From: Nageia nagi
Lineage: Eukaryota > Pinophyta
Assembly (NCBI GenBank): GCA_050084985.1
Contig: JBITNC010000001.1
Coordinates: 113,956,001 to 114,020,000 of the forward strand
Direction of reading: 5' to 3'
DNA: 64,000 nucleotides
Position 1 is the stretch's first letter, and every line of letters starts with the position of its first letter. The notes under the pieces were generated by a model that had not been told where the DNA came from, did not search any database, and worked only from the letters and a program-made list of their open reading frames with translations. Position numbers and translations under genes: made by a program. Shown here one piece after another: positions 48,897-59,080 of the stretch.

Positions 48897-48975
48897 GTTT
48901 TTTAGCAAAGATGTTTGGTGCTGCTGTGGTCTCCCTTAAGCATAGGTATTATGGAAAGAGCTCCCCTTTCCAGGA
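48897..48975 (+). pseudogene. Captured fragment of a peptidase S28 (prolyl carboxypeptidase-like) gene
   Basis: An open stretch reads FLAKMFGAAVVSLKHRYYGK followed by SSPFQ. The segment FGA--VSLEHRYYGKSSPF is a strongly conserved block of plant S28 serine peptidases, upstream of the catalytic Ser. Only about 26 codons are present, roughly one conserved block; flanks do not continue the family. Confidence 0.72.
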
Positions 48976-49250
48976 TCGAGCAACACATTGTAAAATTGTA
49001 AAATTGCACTACAAGAAGACCTGCAGTCGTGGTTGGGATGGTCAACAGCTGCCCCACGTGACTTGCCGACTCTGCCCACGCTTCTTCCGCCCTGACGAAC
49101 TGCGCTAGCACACCCCCTACCCATGCAACCTCCACCGCCCTACATGGCCTCCTCCTCGCCGAATTTGGCCTCTGCCGCCTCTGCCCAGCCTCTCCCCCTC
49201 CACGTGGCTTACCTTGGCCACCTTCCCATTTTTTTTCAACCATAAGTTGT
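48976..49250 (+). other. GC-rich segment of unknown origin inside the copia element
   Basis: From about 49010 to 49230 the sequence is rich in C (CCTCCTCC, CCCCCTACC, GCCTCTGCC), unlike anything else in the window, and is probably from a different source than its neighbours. Both strands give open frames (137 codons minus, 48902-49315; 65 plus), but neither resembles a known protein. A third captured gene fragment is possible. Confidence 0.5.
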
Positions 49251-49550
49251 TGAGCCTTAATTTTTAATTTTTTACCCACTACAAATTTGATTTGATTTTT
49301 TTTTGCCTTGGTCAAAATTAAACATTTAAGGTTTTTTTCCTAAGTCTTTTTTAAGTCAACAAAGGACAATTTTACTTAAAATGCATATTTCAAAGACCTT
49401 TTTTTAGGGATAACACCTTAAGTGCAAAGAAGGGGGAACCATACTTAAACAAAATTTTTTAGCATCTCAGTTTTAGAACTTTAAGTAAAAAAAAGGGGGA
49501 ATGTGTAGATTGTTTTACTTAAATCTTTATGGATCTTGCATGCTAAGTTT
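49250..49550 (+). other. Spacer before copia integrase remnant
   Basis: T-rich, no coding. Two purine runs (AAGAAGGGGGAA near 49430, AAAAAAGGGGGAA near 49490) resemble polypurine tracts, perhaps left from another element or from the recombination that built this one. Confidence 0.45.
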
Positions 49551-49552
49551 AT

Positions 49553-50551
49553 AAAAGATCAGAAAAATGCATCTTTGTGGGGTATGATAATCAGCATAGA
49601 GGTTACAGGCTCTACTCCTCATCCCATAAAATAGTCTTTGTTTCAAGGGATGTCAAGTTCAATGAACTTTTTGAGGATACGACCTCTCATGCTGAGGTAT
49701 CTAATTCAAATGATTCTTCGCTTGCACCTAACTGGTTGGATGATCATGTAGAGAAGTCACCACAAGAGCAAAATTCTCCAGCTCAAAGAATTACAAGGAG
49801 TATGACTTTGAATAACTCTTTATTTACCAAAATTGATAGTACGCATGAGCCATCAACCTTCAAAGAAGCTTCCAAGCAAGAGTGTTGGATGGAACCTATG
49901 AAAGTTGAGTATGAGGTGCTCATAAAAAATGAAACTTGGGATTTGGTTCCTTATCCCAATGAGAAAAATGTGATTGAAAATAAATGGATATACAAGGTCA
50001 AGTACAATTCTGATGGAAAAATTGAAAAATACAAAGCAAGGTTAGTGGCCAAAGGATTCGCTCAAAAATATGGTATTGATTATGAGGAAACCTTTGCTCC
50101 TGTGGCCAAGATGCCTACTGTCAGAATAATCCTTGCTCTTTCTGCAGCTCAAGGATGGAAAGCTTTTCAACTTGATGTCAAGAGTGCATTTCTCAATGGT
50201 GACTTGGATGTAGAAATCTACATGAATCAACTAGAAGGATTTATTCCAGAAGGTAAAGAGTCTTTAGTGTGCAAGCTTAAGAAATCTTTGTATGGATTTA
50301 AGCAAGTACCTAGAGCATGGTACAAGAAAATTTCAGGATTCTTTGCAGATATTGGTTTTTCCAAGTGCTTCTCTGACTCAGATCTCTATGTACTCAATCA
50401 AGGAAAAGACATGGTCTTAATTCTCCTTTATGTGGATGATCTTCTCATAACTAGTAATAATATTGAAATCATCCAAGAGTGCATCTCCAAACTGAAGGCA
50501 ACATTTGAAATGACTGATCTAGGTCTATTGCATTACTATCTTGGGATGTAA
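49553..50551 (+). pseudogene. copia integrase C-terminus and reverse transcriptase
   Basis: The frame begins abruptly in the integrase C-terminal domain (SEKCIFVGYDNQHRGYRLYS) and continues open for over 320 codons. RT: ETWDLVPYPNEKNVIENKW (from about 49935), FAPVAKMPTVRIIL, LDVKSAFLNGDLDVEIYMNQ, then YVDDLLI near 50430-50450 with both Asp kept. It ends at a stop in YYLGM* (50549-50551), within the RT thumb. There is no start codon that makes sense; the 5' part of the polyprotein is missing. Confidence 0.88.
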
Positions 50552-51391
50552 GTATACCAACACAAAGATTGTACTTATCTTAGTCAATCTAAGTATATAT
50601 CAGACATCTTGCAAAAGTTTGGAATGGAGAAGTGTAAATATGCTGCAACACCTGTTTCTCTTAGAATTATGGTATCTCTGAGCTTAGATTCTCAGTTGGC
50701 TGATGCTACAGCTTATAGGCAATTGATATGTAGTCTTCTGTATCTAACTATCTCTCAACCTAATATTGCCTTTGCAGTGAATCTGATGGCATGATTCATG
50801 CAAAAACCATATGTTGAACACCTCAATGCTATTAAGCAAATCTTGAGGTATGTGGTTGGAACAAAGGATCTTGCTCTTAAGTATTCCAAAGTGCCCTCGA
50901 TTGTTCTCTCAAGGTTCTCAGATTTTGATTATGGGGGAGATAGAGATGACAGAAATTCAACCTCTGCATATGTGTTTAGCATTGGTTTAGGTGCTATCTC
51001 TTGGGCTTCCAAGAAGCAACCTACTGTGACTCTTTCTACCACCAAAGACGAATATCGAGCCATGTCTATTGCCATCCAAATGTTATTTGGGTAAGGCATC
51101 TTCTGAACGAAATTGGGTATAAGCAAAATGGCCCATCTCTTATTTCTTCAGATAATCAATCGGCTATCTCTTTGGCTAAGAATCCTATGTTCCATCAGAG
51201 AACCAAACATGTGGAAATCCAAGCCCATTTTATCAGGGAGAAGGTTCTAGATGACATCATACACTTGAAGTATTGTCCATCTACTGAAAACTCAACTGAT
51301 TTATTCACCAAGCCCCTTCCTGAAGCTCAGTTCAGCAAGCTTAGGGATTCTCTCGGGTTGGTGAAGTTGCCCTCAAGGGGGAGTGAAGTTT
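50552..51391 (+). pseudogene. copia RT end and RNase H, interrupted
   Basis: Continues from RT: SQSKYISDILQKFGMEKCKY, YRQLICSLLYLTISQPNIAF with a stop near 50793, then HLNAIKQILRYVVGTKDLAL, FSDFDYGGDRDDRNST (near 50920-50965; the usual Asp-Trp reads Asp-Tyr), and after a frameshift near 51085 SSDNQSAISLAKNPMFHQRT and CPSTENSTDLFTKPLPEAQF to a stop at 51391-51393. At least two stops and one frameshift interrupt it, despite the young LTRs. Confidence 0.87.
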
Positions 51392-51450
51392 GAACTTTTG
51401 TTAGTGATGATAACTTCACCTCTAAGAGGCCTTTTTGATTGTATATTCTA

Positions 51451-51836
51451 TACCTCCGTGGTAATTTTTCTTTACGTGAGAAACTTGTTGTACAATTGTT
51501 GTTATAGAGTGTTGATTATGATATACCTCCGTGGTAAGTTTACTCTACGTGACAAACTTGTTGTACATTTTATACCTCCGTGGTAAGTTTGCTCTACGTG
51601 ACAAACTTGTTGTACATTTTTATACCTCCATGGTAAGTTTGCTCTGCATGACAAACTTGTTGTACATTTTATACCTCCGTGGTAAGTTTGCTCTACGTGA
51701 GAAACTTGTTGTACAATTTTTTGAGCATATAATTAATATACCTTCGTGGTAAATTCGCTCTGCATGAGGAACTTATTGTACATTCTATACCTCCGTGGTG
51801 AGTTTGCTCTACGTGAGAAACTCGTTGTACAATTTT
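51451..51836 (+). repeat. 49-bp tandem repeat array in the copia 3' untranslated region
   Basis: Seven units begin TACCTCCGTGGTAA (or variants) at 51451, 51524, 51573, 51623, 51672, 51739 and 51788. Spacing is 49-50 bp except two units with 18-24 bp insertions. Each unit contains CTCTACGTGA(C/G)AAACTTGTTGTACA. The start is a small inverted repeat (TACC...GGTA). The array lies between RNase H and the polypurine tract. Confidence 0.92.
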
Positions 51837-51839
51837 TAT

Positions 51840-52308
51840 GCTCTATTAAAAATCAACACATGTCTATATACAACAGGTGACTATGAGTGATGGCTTGGCA
51901 TCTTCGTAATGACTTATAGTGCACCATTAATCAGTTATTTATAAGATGGCATTATTTGATTCTTTTATTTGAATATATGATGCATCTAACTAATTTTGTT
52001 CATGAGTTGCTTGTAACATGTAGGATCTTCTTCAGAAATGTAGGTTACTCACCTTGTGTAAGCAAGCTCATGGAGACTCACATGTCAGTTTAAAGTTGAT
52101 CGACTACTATGTACAGTGAAACCAGTTGTGGTTAATGATTGTATTGTAAACCATTTTTTGTCAAATGGTAATGTAGTGAGTCTCATACTAGTTCTCAAAA
52201 AGATTCTTAAATATGTAAATGTTCTCATCTCCACTTGTATCTCTATGGAGGAGAACTCTCTCTTACTCTCTCTCTTCTCTCTTCTACGCTCTATCCCAAT
52301 ATTGCATT
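51840..52308 (+). other. copia 3' untranslated region after the repeats
   Basis: Non-coding part of the young copia element between the 49-bp repeats and the polypurine tract. A CT-rich stretch (near 52250-52290) precedes the tract. Confidence 0.6.
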
Positions 52309-52317
52309 AAGGGGGAG
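52309..52317 (+). other. Polypurine tract of the young copia element
   Basis: AAGGGGGAG directly before the 3' LTR. Confidence 0.9.
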
Positions 52318-52791
52318 TGTTAGAATTTGTAATGAAATATTGTGAATATCTAAACTCCTTGTAAATTCAATTAATCACTTAAAGGATATGTAGATACCTT
52401 AAGGGATTAATTAAATTCTTTAATATGTAGACTTTGACTTTACCAAGTGGTTAGTTGGTAGGTTAAAGTTAGGTGATACATTTATTGTAACCCTAACCTT
52501 ACCCTTGGGTTAAAGGGAGGTGCTCTCAAGCTATAAATAGAGGGCCTCTACTCTTGTAACATAACTAAGTTTTTGGAGTAAGATTACTCTACTAATTGTG
52601 TAGGAGAGGAAGAGAATAGTTGTAAGAGGGGCATACTTGAGAATTGAGATACTAGTTGTAGATGTACTCCCAAGGAGGGAGGAACCACATTACACTTGTG
52701 TTATCTTGTGTGAATGGTGTTATCTTGTGTATGATTGAGTTTCCTAGTCTTGGTCCTTGAGGATTAGTTTAGATCTAGTCTAAATCTTTCA
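52318..52791 (+). repeat. 3' LTR of the young copia element
   Basis: 474 bp, TGTTAG...TTTCA, followed by AGTGG (52792-52796). Nine substitutions relative to the 5' LTR. Confidence 0.94.
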
Positions 52792-53950
52792 AGTGGCACG
52801 GTCATTCTATTGGACAGGTATGAAATTGGATATTAAGCAATTTGCAGCAGCTTGTGATGTGTGTCAATGACAAAAGAGTGAGACAGTGGGTACTCCGAAA
52901 CTCCTTCAACCTCTTCCCATACCTACCCCTACATGGATTGATATTTCAATGAATTTCATTGAAGGCCTTCCTAAATCTCATGGTAAATCAATTATTCTAG
53001 TGGTGGTTGATCGATTATCCAAATATGCTCATTTTGATTCATTAGCTCATCCCTACAAAGCAGTGACAGTGGCATAATTATTCTTAGATACAATTTTCAA
53101 ATTATATGGCATGCCAAAGATAATTGTCAGTGATCGTGATCCCACTTTTACAAGTCATTTTTGGCAAGAGCTTTTTAAACTACAAGGTACCCAACTAAAC
53201 ATGAGCTCAACATATCACCCATAAATTGATGGTTAGATGAAAATTATCAATAAATGCTTGAAAATATATTTATGTTGTTTTGCTTCAGCATAACCTATGA
53301 ATTAGGTATGATGGATGGCTTCCCTTGGCTGAATGATGGTATAATACATCTTATTATTCTGCCAGAAAAATGACTCCTTATGAAGCAGTGTATGATCAAG
53401 CTCCATCAATAATCACCTCGTATGTTGCAAGTACCAATAAAGTTTAGGCACTGCATTCAGCTTTAATTACTTGGGATGATATTCTTTGTTTGCTCAAGGA
53501 TAACCTTCAGATAGCCCAACACCATATGAAACAACAAGCTGATCAGCAAGTGGAAAGAGAGTTTCAGGTAGATGACATGGTCTTTCTGAGGCTGCAACCT
53601 TACCACCAAAAATCTTTAAAAATAAAAAGCCCTCAAAATTTGGCCCCAAAGTTTTATGGTCCTTACAGGGTGTTACAATGCATTGGCCCAATTGCATACA
53701 AATTAGAGCTTCCTGCTTCTTCCAAGATTCACCCAGTGTTTCATGTCTCTTACCTCAAGAAAGTGGTTGGATCAGAGGTTCGAGTTTAGACACAGTTACC
53801 TAAGTTAATAGAGGATGGATCAATGGTAGTGGTACTTGAGGTAGTTCTGGATCAACGCTCATGATAGCTTCGTAATCGCTCCATCACAGGAGTCCTTGTG
53901 CAGTGGCAAGGCATGGCACCATAAGATGCAACATGAGAAATCCTTCATCA
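52792..53950 (+). pseudogene. Gypsy integrase and chromodomain-like C-terminus
   Basis: The integrase interrupted at 47074 resumes: FYWTGMKLDIKQFAAACDVC (near 52808-52867), [20 protein letters not shown] (52935-52990), [12 protein letters not shown], then VSDRDPTFTSHFWQELF near 53130-53170. Stops follow. The C-terminal part (53490-53789) has GPYRVLQCIGPIAYKLELP and HPVFHVSYLK. After a stop, text like LRNRSITGVLVQWQG and DATWEILHQLQQ (53870-53960) resembles the chromodomain of plant chromoviruses, which directs integration to heterochromatin. Confidence 0.85.
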
Positions 53951-54000
53951 GCTGCAACAATAGTTTCCACACTTCAAGCTTTGAGGATAAAGCTTCATCC

Positions 54001-54012
54001 CAAGGGAGGTGG
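54001..54012 (+). other. Polypurine tract of the gypsy element
   Basis: CAAGGGAGGTGG two bases before the 3' LTR start. Confidence 0.8.
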
Positions 54013-54014
54013 CA

Positions 54015-54413
54015 TGTTAGAATCCTACATCCTAACATTTTAGTGTTAGTATTAGTATTTTATTAAATGGTCAACCTATATTGTAATTATAAGGGCAGGG
54101 CCTGATTTTGCATTACTATTAGGGTTAAGGTTAGTTTAATTATAAATAGATGAAAATATGTGGAGAAAAACATCTTGAATAATTATTTTTCGCCTTTGGA
54201 GTTGTAAGAAGGTAGCCCCCTCGAAGCGACCTGTGATTCTGTTATTATTTAGTAAAATCTTATCTTTATCTGCTATTTGATGCTATTTCGTATTCTATTT
54301 ACCAGTTCATGCTTTATTATTTTCCAATAGATAGTTATCATTTTTTCTATTTCAAATTAATATTCATTTCATTCTGAAATATTTCCCTTTTTCATAATTG
54401 TAGCATTGTAACA
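54015..54413 (+). repeat. 3' LTR of the gypsy element
   Basis: 399 bp, TGTTAGAATC to TTGTAACA, followed by ATGTA (54414-54418). Confidence 0.92.
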
Positions 54414-54418
54414 ATGTA

Positions 54419-54448
54419 AATAAGATTTAACTTAAATTTCAATACTAC

Positions 54449-54504
<56 letters not shown>

Positions 54505-54660
54505 GATGTGATAAGGTTTTATCTTTTTATGATAAAAAATTTGTCCATTCATGTCATAATTTTAAGTTGTGGAATGTGAAAATTATGTTATGCTTTCAAA
54601 TATATGATATATGTATTCATAAAATAAGTTTAAATATTATAGGTTTTAAGAAGTTATCAT
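54419..54660. repeat. AT-rich repeat, longer relative of the 42298-42485 insert
   Basis: Shares several 15-20 bp blocks with 42298-42485 in the same order. It contains an (AT)n tract at 54453-54500 and a further 35-bp segment (GATAAAAAATTTGTCC) that the left copy lacks, so it looks like the source or an older relative. A more diverged relative may lie near 61480-61580 (GGAATGTCATAATTATGTTGTA). Confidence 0.65.
54453..54500. repeat. (AT)n microsatellite
   Basis: About 24 dinucleotide units, uninterrupted. Confidence 0.97.
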
Positions 54661-55125
54661 ATTTGAATGTGTAACATTTTAGGTAAATATTGTAGTTTTA
54701 TGAAGCTATATCATTACTCTAAATAAGCTTTATGATAGAAATATATTATTAATAACTGGATGAATTAAACCTGTGGCAATGGATAATGATTCTTAATGAG
54801 AGGTTTTATTTGCATGGAGGTAGAGTCAATAAGCAAAGAGGGAGGTCATCCTGCCTGATCTCAATGTGGAAAAAACTATTAGATGGAAACCAAATTTTCT
54901 ATAACCTCCATAAAAATATATTCAAAATACAAAGAACATTAAGAAGGCTGGAAGTATTTTATTTAACAAGATACATAATAGACAGACAATATATAATAAA
55001 ATAAAATAATATATAATTATGTATTTTTAATTGTCAAATTTGTATTTTAGTTAACAAGATACATAATAGACAGACAATAATATATGATAAAATAAAATAA
55101 TATATGATTATATATTTTTAATTGT
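54661..55125. other. AT-rich spacer before U6 copy B
   Basis: No gene. A 45-bp phrase (AACAAGATACATAATAGACAGACAAT...) occurs twice, near 54965 and 55053, each followed by ATAAAATAAAATAATATAT(A/G)ATTAT and a T-rich run. Confidence 0.55.
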
Positions 55126-55132
55126 TGAAAAA

Positions 55133-55231
55133 ATTTGGACCATTTCTCAATTTGTGCGTCATCCTTGCGCAGGGGCCATGCTAATCTTCTCTTTATTGTT
55201 CCAAAATTTTATCGGATGTCTCCGAATAGAC
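55133..55231 (-). pseudogene. U6 snRNA copy B, damaged
   Basis: Homologous to copy A over its whole length but with a mismatch in the 5' stem (GTCTA-TTCG-GAGAC), two extra T after GATAAAA, C to A within the ACAGAGA box (now AAAGAGA), loss of two bases in the GATGACACG segment and another C to T. A TATA-like CTATATAAA lies upstream, but the sequence corresponding to the copy A upstream element is deleted. With both the ACAGAGA box and promoter hit it should not work as a spliceosomal RNA. Confidence 0.9.
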
Positions 55232-55286
55232 TTTACCTTTACTCTACGCATCTTTTTATATAGGCCTTCACAAGTCAAATTAAGAA

Positions 55287-55358
55287 TGTCTCCACGCAGG
55301 ATCGAACTACGGACCTTCAGTTTACAAGACTGACGCTCTACCACTGAGCTATAGAGGC
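55287..55358 (-). tRNA. tRNA-Thr(UGU), copy B
   Basis: Identical to copy A at 71 of 72 positions. The one change turns acceptor pair 2-71 from C-G to a C-A mismatch. The internal A and B box promoter regions are unchanged. The TTTT terminator present after copy A is missing here (TTCTTAA), so transcripts may be longer. It could be a weak gene or an early pseudogene. Confidence 0.85.
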
Positions 55359-55389
55359 GTTGTTATTTTAACTAAAAAACTATTACAAT

Positions 55390-55590
55390 TCATACCGGCA
55401 TGCGGCACGCCATGTATACACTGATTGATTATACACACGAAGGGCGGCCCTCACAATTATACATACGAAGGGTGTACGTATCGTACGAGGATAATTGCTC
55501 CGACGACAACCTACACCCAAAACTATATTAAATTAGACATTAAATTAAATGATGCTGAATAAACGAATATGCAAAACATAATATTGAAAT
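55390..55590. repeat. Right flank of duplicated U6/tRNA-Thr block
   Basis: Matches about 41980-42180 with scattered changes and small indels; similarity ends after CATAATATTG in both. Together with the RNA genes it defines a block of about 450-550 bp present twice in the same orientation. Confidence 0.85.
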
Positions 55591-58500
55591 TTGATTGTTT
55601 GTGACTTTGTCAAGTCTACGTACTATCATATATTACTAGCTATTGCAATCATATGCAACAGTTAAGTCATAGAATATTATATGGTTAATAAATTGTGTCA
55701 CAAAGAATTCATAAATTCTTGTATGTTATTTGTTTTTTCCATTGTAATTGATGAATCTATTAGATAAAAAATTTTAATGGTCTTTAAAATAAATATATTG
55801 TGCAATAACCTATTTGGTATATTTAATTAGTTATTGATAGCAATTTAAATTTTTAATAATGTTAAATTCAAGAGATATGTAAATAGGGAGAATTAAATAA
55901 TGTAATTCGATTCAAGCAAGAATAATCTTACCAAGTTGATATTCAATATTGATGATTATTCTACTATTGGTATTGATTTATGATGCATTTTATTAAATAT
56001 CCACTTCTGTGATTTCGATTGCTTTGGAGAGTCTATAAATTGGTACATCATTTTTGTAATATGTTGTGATTTAATTAACCTTCTTTTGTTTTACATTTCA
56101 ACAAGAAAAGAAGACAATGAATATTATTAGTTTTTAAATGAAATGTGCTATATACAATGGAATATATAATATATAGTATTTTTTTAAATATATTATATAT
56201 TAAGTATTAAATATATATAATATAGATATTGAATTTTTTAAATAAAAAATATATTTAATTTTAAAATGTATTTAATTTAATTAATTAAAATTATATTTCT
56301 AAATTGATTTGAACAAATATATTTAATTCATTTTTTAGTAATATTTTAAATTTTAAATATTGATTCACATGTAGAATGTGTGAAGTTGTTTGTTCATGAT
56401 TATCTTGTGTATAATATCTTATGTGGAATATTTCACATTCATTAAAATCTAGGAAAAAAAGGCTACCATAAATAGATAAGTTAAATTGTAATAGTTCTAA
56501 ATAAACAATATTTTTGTATTGATATTTGTTTAACATATATAACTTAATAAGACTAAAACTTATTATTAAAATCTATCAATATTTATATCATAATTGCAAA
56601 GAACTAAAATGGTCATATTGTTGGAAACTACATTTTAGAAATGTTAAATTTTTACATATGAAAAAGGTTTGAAATATATTTTCTAGACTCCAAAGAAACT
56701 AATTGTATGATACAATTTTTAAGTACTTAGTGATGCTTCTTGCTCCTCTCTCCACCTACTCGTTCTCCTTTTGTCTAATTCCTTGATATGGCAAATGCAC
56801 AAGATGTTATATGAAGAGTTTATTATAAGTCATTTTAGATCATATTCTAGATATAAAAAGTAGATTAATAAAACTAAACACCAAATCATTATGTGACGTC
56901 TATCTTTATAAATTTTTTATAACATTAACTCAAATGTCATTATCTTATCTTATCTTATTAAAAAAATATGTTTAAGATAGCTTAAATTAAAACCTTAATC
57001 TTACGCATTCATTATCAAAGAGTATTTTTGATGATAGATAGTTTGATATTGATATCTCTAAATGTTCAATTGGTATGTTAATTCAAAAATAATATTTCAC
57101 TATGTTTAGACATGTACTACTACCAAATAGTAAACATGAATTTTTAGAAGAGGAGAACTATTAAAACTAATTTTTTATTAAAAATATACATCTATATAAA
57201 ATATACTATAATAGTACAAAATGGATAGTTCTTTTAACAATTTTGTTTAATAGTACATTGAAATCTAAATGCTTAATGGCATAAAGCTAAAAGATGAAAC
57301 CTCATTTTTGATAATTTTTCTTTATTTGATATGATGAAACTCTATTTTAGGCCTCCCTTAAGGATTTATTTGGTCAAATAGAACAATATTTCACTTAATT
57401 GTTTCAACCATTTTTTTTTCAAAAATTTACCTTTTTTGTTTATGTTCTTAAAAGCATATATTTCAACATTTTGGAAACATAAAATAAGAGTGATTACTGA
57501 TGTGTAAGTTGGCAAAATAGCCATAACCTTTATCACTTATTATCATTGATTGTGCTAGTTTGAAATTAATGAATTTTAGATGTCATATTGTTGCTTATGA
57601 ATTTTTATAAGTTTATTATAAATTTGGATGTCATATTGTTACTAGAAACCTCTATTTTGTGTGTGTATGTAAAAGAAGTATCTTTATATATGCAAAAAAG
57701 GCTCTTAATTTTGTTCTTTATTTTCAATATTTGGAAGTTATTGTTAATTTGTTTTACCTATGAAATTTAACTTGTAAGTAAGAAAAAAAAAACTTCTTGA
57801 AGTAAACCCCTTAAAATTACAAGATTGATATGAAATTAAGTTTTACAAAAATCAAAATGAAGATACAAAAAATTTATAATAAACAAATTATACAATATAA
57901 GTGAATATTTTTAAAGAAATAAATAACTTATATAGCTGAGTTCATTTCAATTTCAAATTTATTTTTAACTTATTTCTATAAAAATTAAATTACTATAAAT
58001 TTAAAATACACTATGTATAAGTCATACTTATTGGTATAATTTCTTTCTTTTCTTATGTGGACTAATTTTGATAGATCCTACAAACCCTAGAATTTAAAAG
58101 GATGGTAAAATATTTATCTTATCTTATATAAAATAAAAGTTTAAGTTAAATTAAACTCTATAATTTATAAAATATATTAATGAGATTTACATCTATCATA
58201 ATTTAATAAGATTTTTTGTTGTGTTCTTTTACATTAAGAAAATAATAAGATTTTAATTACAAGATCTTTGAAGATCTATTTTCATCAATTTTCTTTTACA
58301 AGGAAAATTAATTTACTTTTAATATTAAATTATATATATATCCAAATTTTTATGATAAAAGATTCGATCATAAATTAATTAAATATGTTTGTACTACTTA
58401 ACAATAAACTCATAACATAAATGAATAATATAACCATAAAGAATTGAAATATTAATTATATTTAAATTATAAAATTTAAAATTTCTAAGATTGTAGAGTT

Positions 58501-59080
58501 TGACCTTACATCCGATGGAATGAAATGTTCCATAACTTGATAGAGAATGGAGAAGCATGCACGATGACCCTATGCAATGCTTGATCAATCACCACTTGGC
58601 TCAAGAGCCATCCAACTAACTTTTTTTTAAAATAATTTTTATTTATAATTTATATTATTTCAATAAATTATCTTTAATATTTTAAAATTTAAGATTGATA
58701 AAAGTATTTTCAATATTTCTAAAAAATGAAGAATATTTTTTATACTACGTGAATGAAAGTATTTTAGATATTTTCTATAAATATTATTATTAATACTATT
58801 AATTTTTAAAATTATTATTAATATTAATATTACTATTTTTATTATTTGTAATTATTATTATTATTTTAATTAATATTTTTTTACTATATATTATTGTTAT
58901 TATTTTCTTTTAAAAATTTGTTTTTTGTTATTAATCAAAATATGAAATGGAAGAAAATTGAATAAGAAATGTCAAATATCCACTAAAACGAGGTCAACTT
59001 CGTAGATAATTTTCTAGATAATATCAACTGGCTAATTGTAAGGGAAAAAGATCGTAAACTTAAGTCAAATGGATCCTCCT
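55591..59080. other. Long AT-rich intergenic region, no gene seen
   Basis: Very AT-rich with many short A/T runs. Isolated short frames have no recognisable motif. I see no repeats long enough to report. Confidence 0.5.

Larger units (their letters stand above)
47079..52791 (+). mobile_element. Young copia element carrying host gene fragments in place of gag-PR-IN
   Basis: LTRs of 483 and 474 bp differ by nine substitutions and one 9-bp indel (about 98% identity); the AGTGG target duplication is perfect. The primer site, LTR promoter and polypurine tract are intact. From the leader to about 49550 there is no gag, protease or integrase core. Instead there is a PPR fragment, a peptidase S28 fragment and a GC-rich segment. 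The integrase C-terminus, RT and RNase H follow, with stops. Defects in pol combined with nearly identical LTRs suggest it moved using proteins from other elements. It lies in the gypsy integrase gene. Confidence 0.9.
42679..54413 (+). mobile_element. Chromovirus-like Ty3/gypsy retrotransposon, hosting a copia insertion
   Basis: Direct repeats of about 400 bp (42679-43090, 54015-54413) bound a gypsy element with primer site, gag, protease, RT, RNase H, integrase, a chromodomain-like C-terminus and polypurine tract, in gypsy order. LTRs differ at about one base in ten plus small indels. The 5713-bp copia element at 47079-52791 interrupts it between RNase H and integrase; without it and one AGTGG the gypsy is about 6.0 kb. 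Many stops make it inactive. It inserted between the two U6/tRNA-Thr blocks. Confidence 0.92.

Noticed and set aside
48902-49315. Minus-strand 137-codon ORF, Gly/Arg-rich
   Set aside because: Antisense of the S28 fragment and the GC-rich segment; composition is due to the C-rich plus strand.
54453-54500. (AT)n tracts at 54453-54500 and 62179-62225 as possible origins or regulatory sites
   Set aside because: Plain microsatellites; no associated motif.
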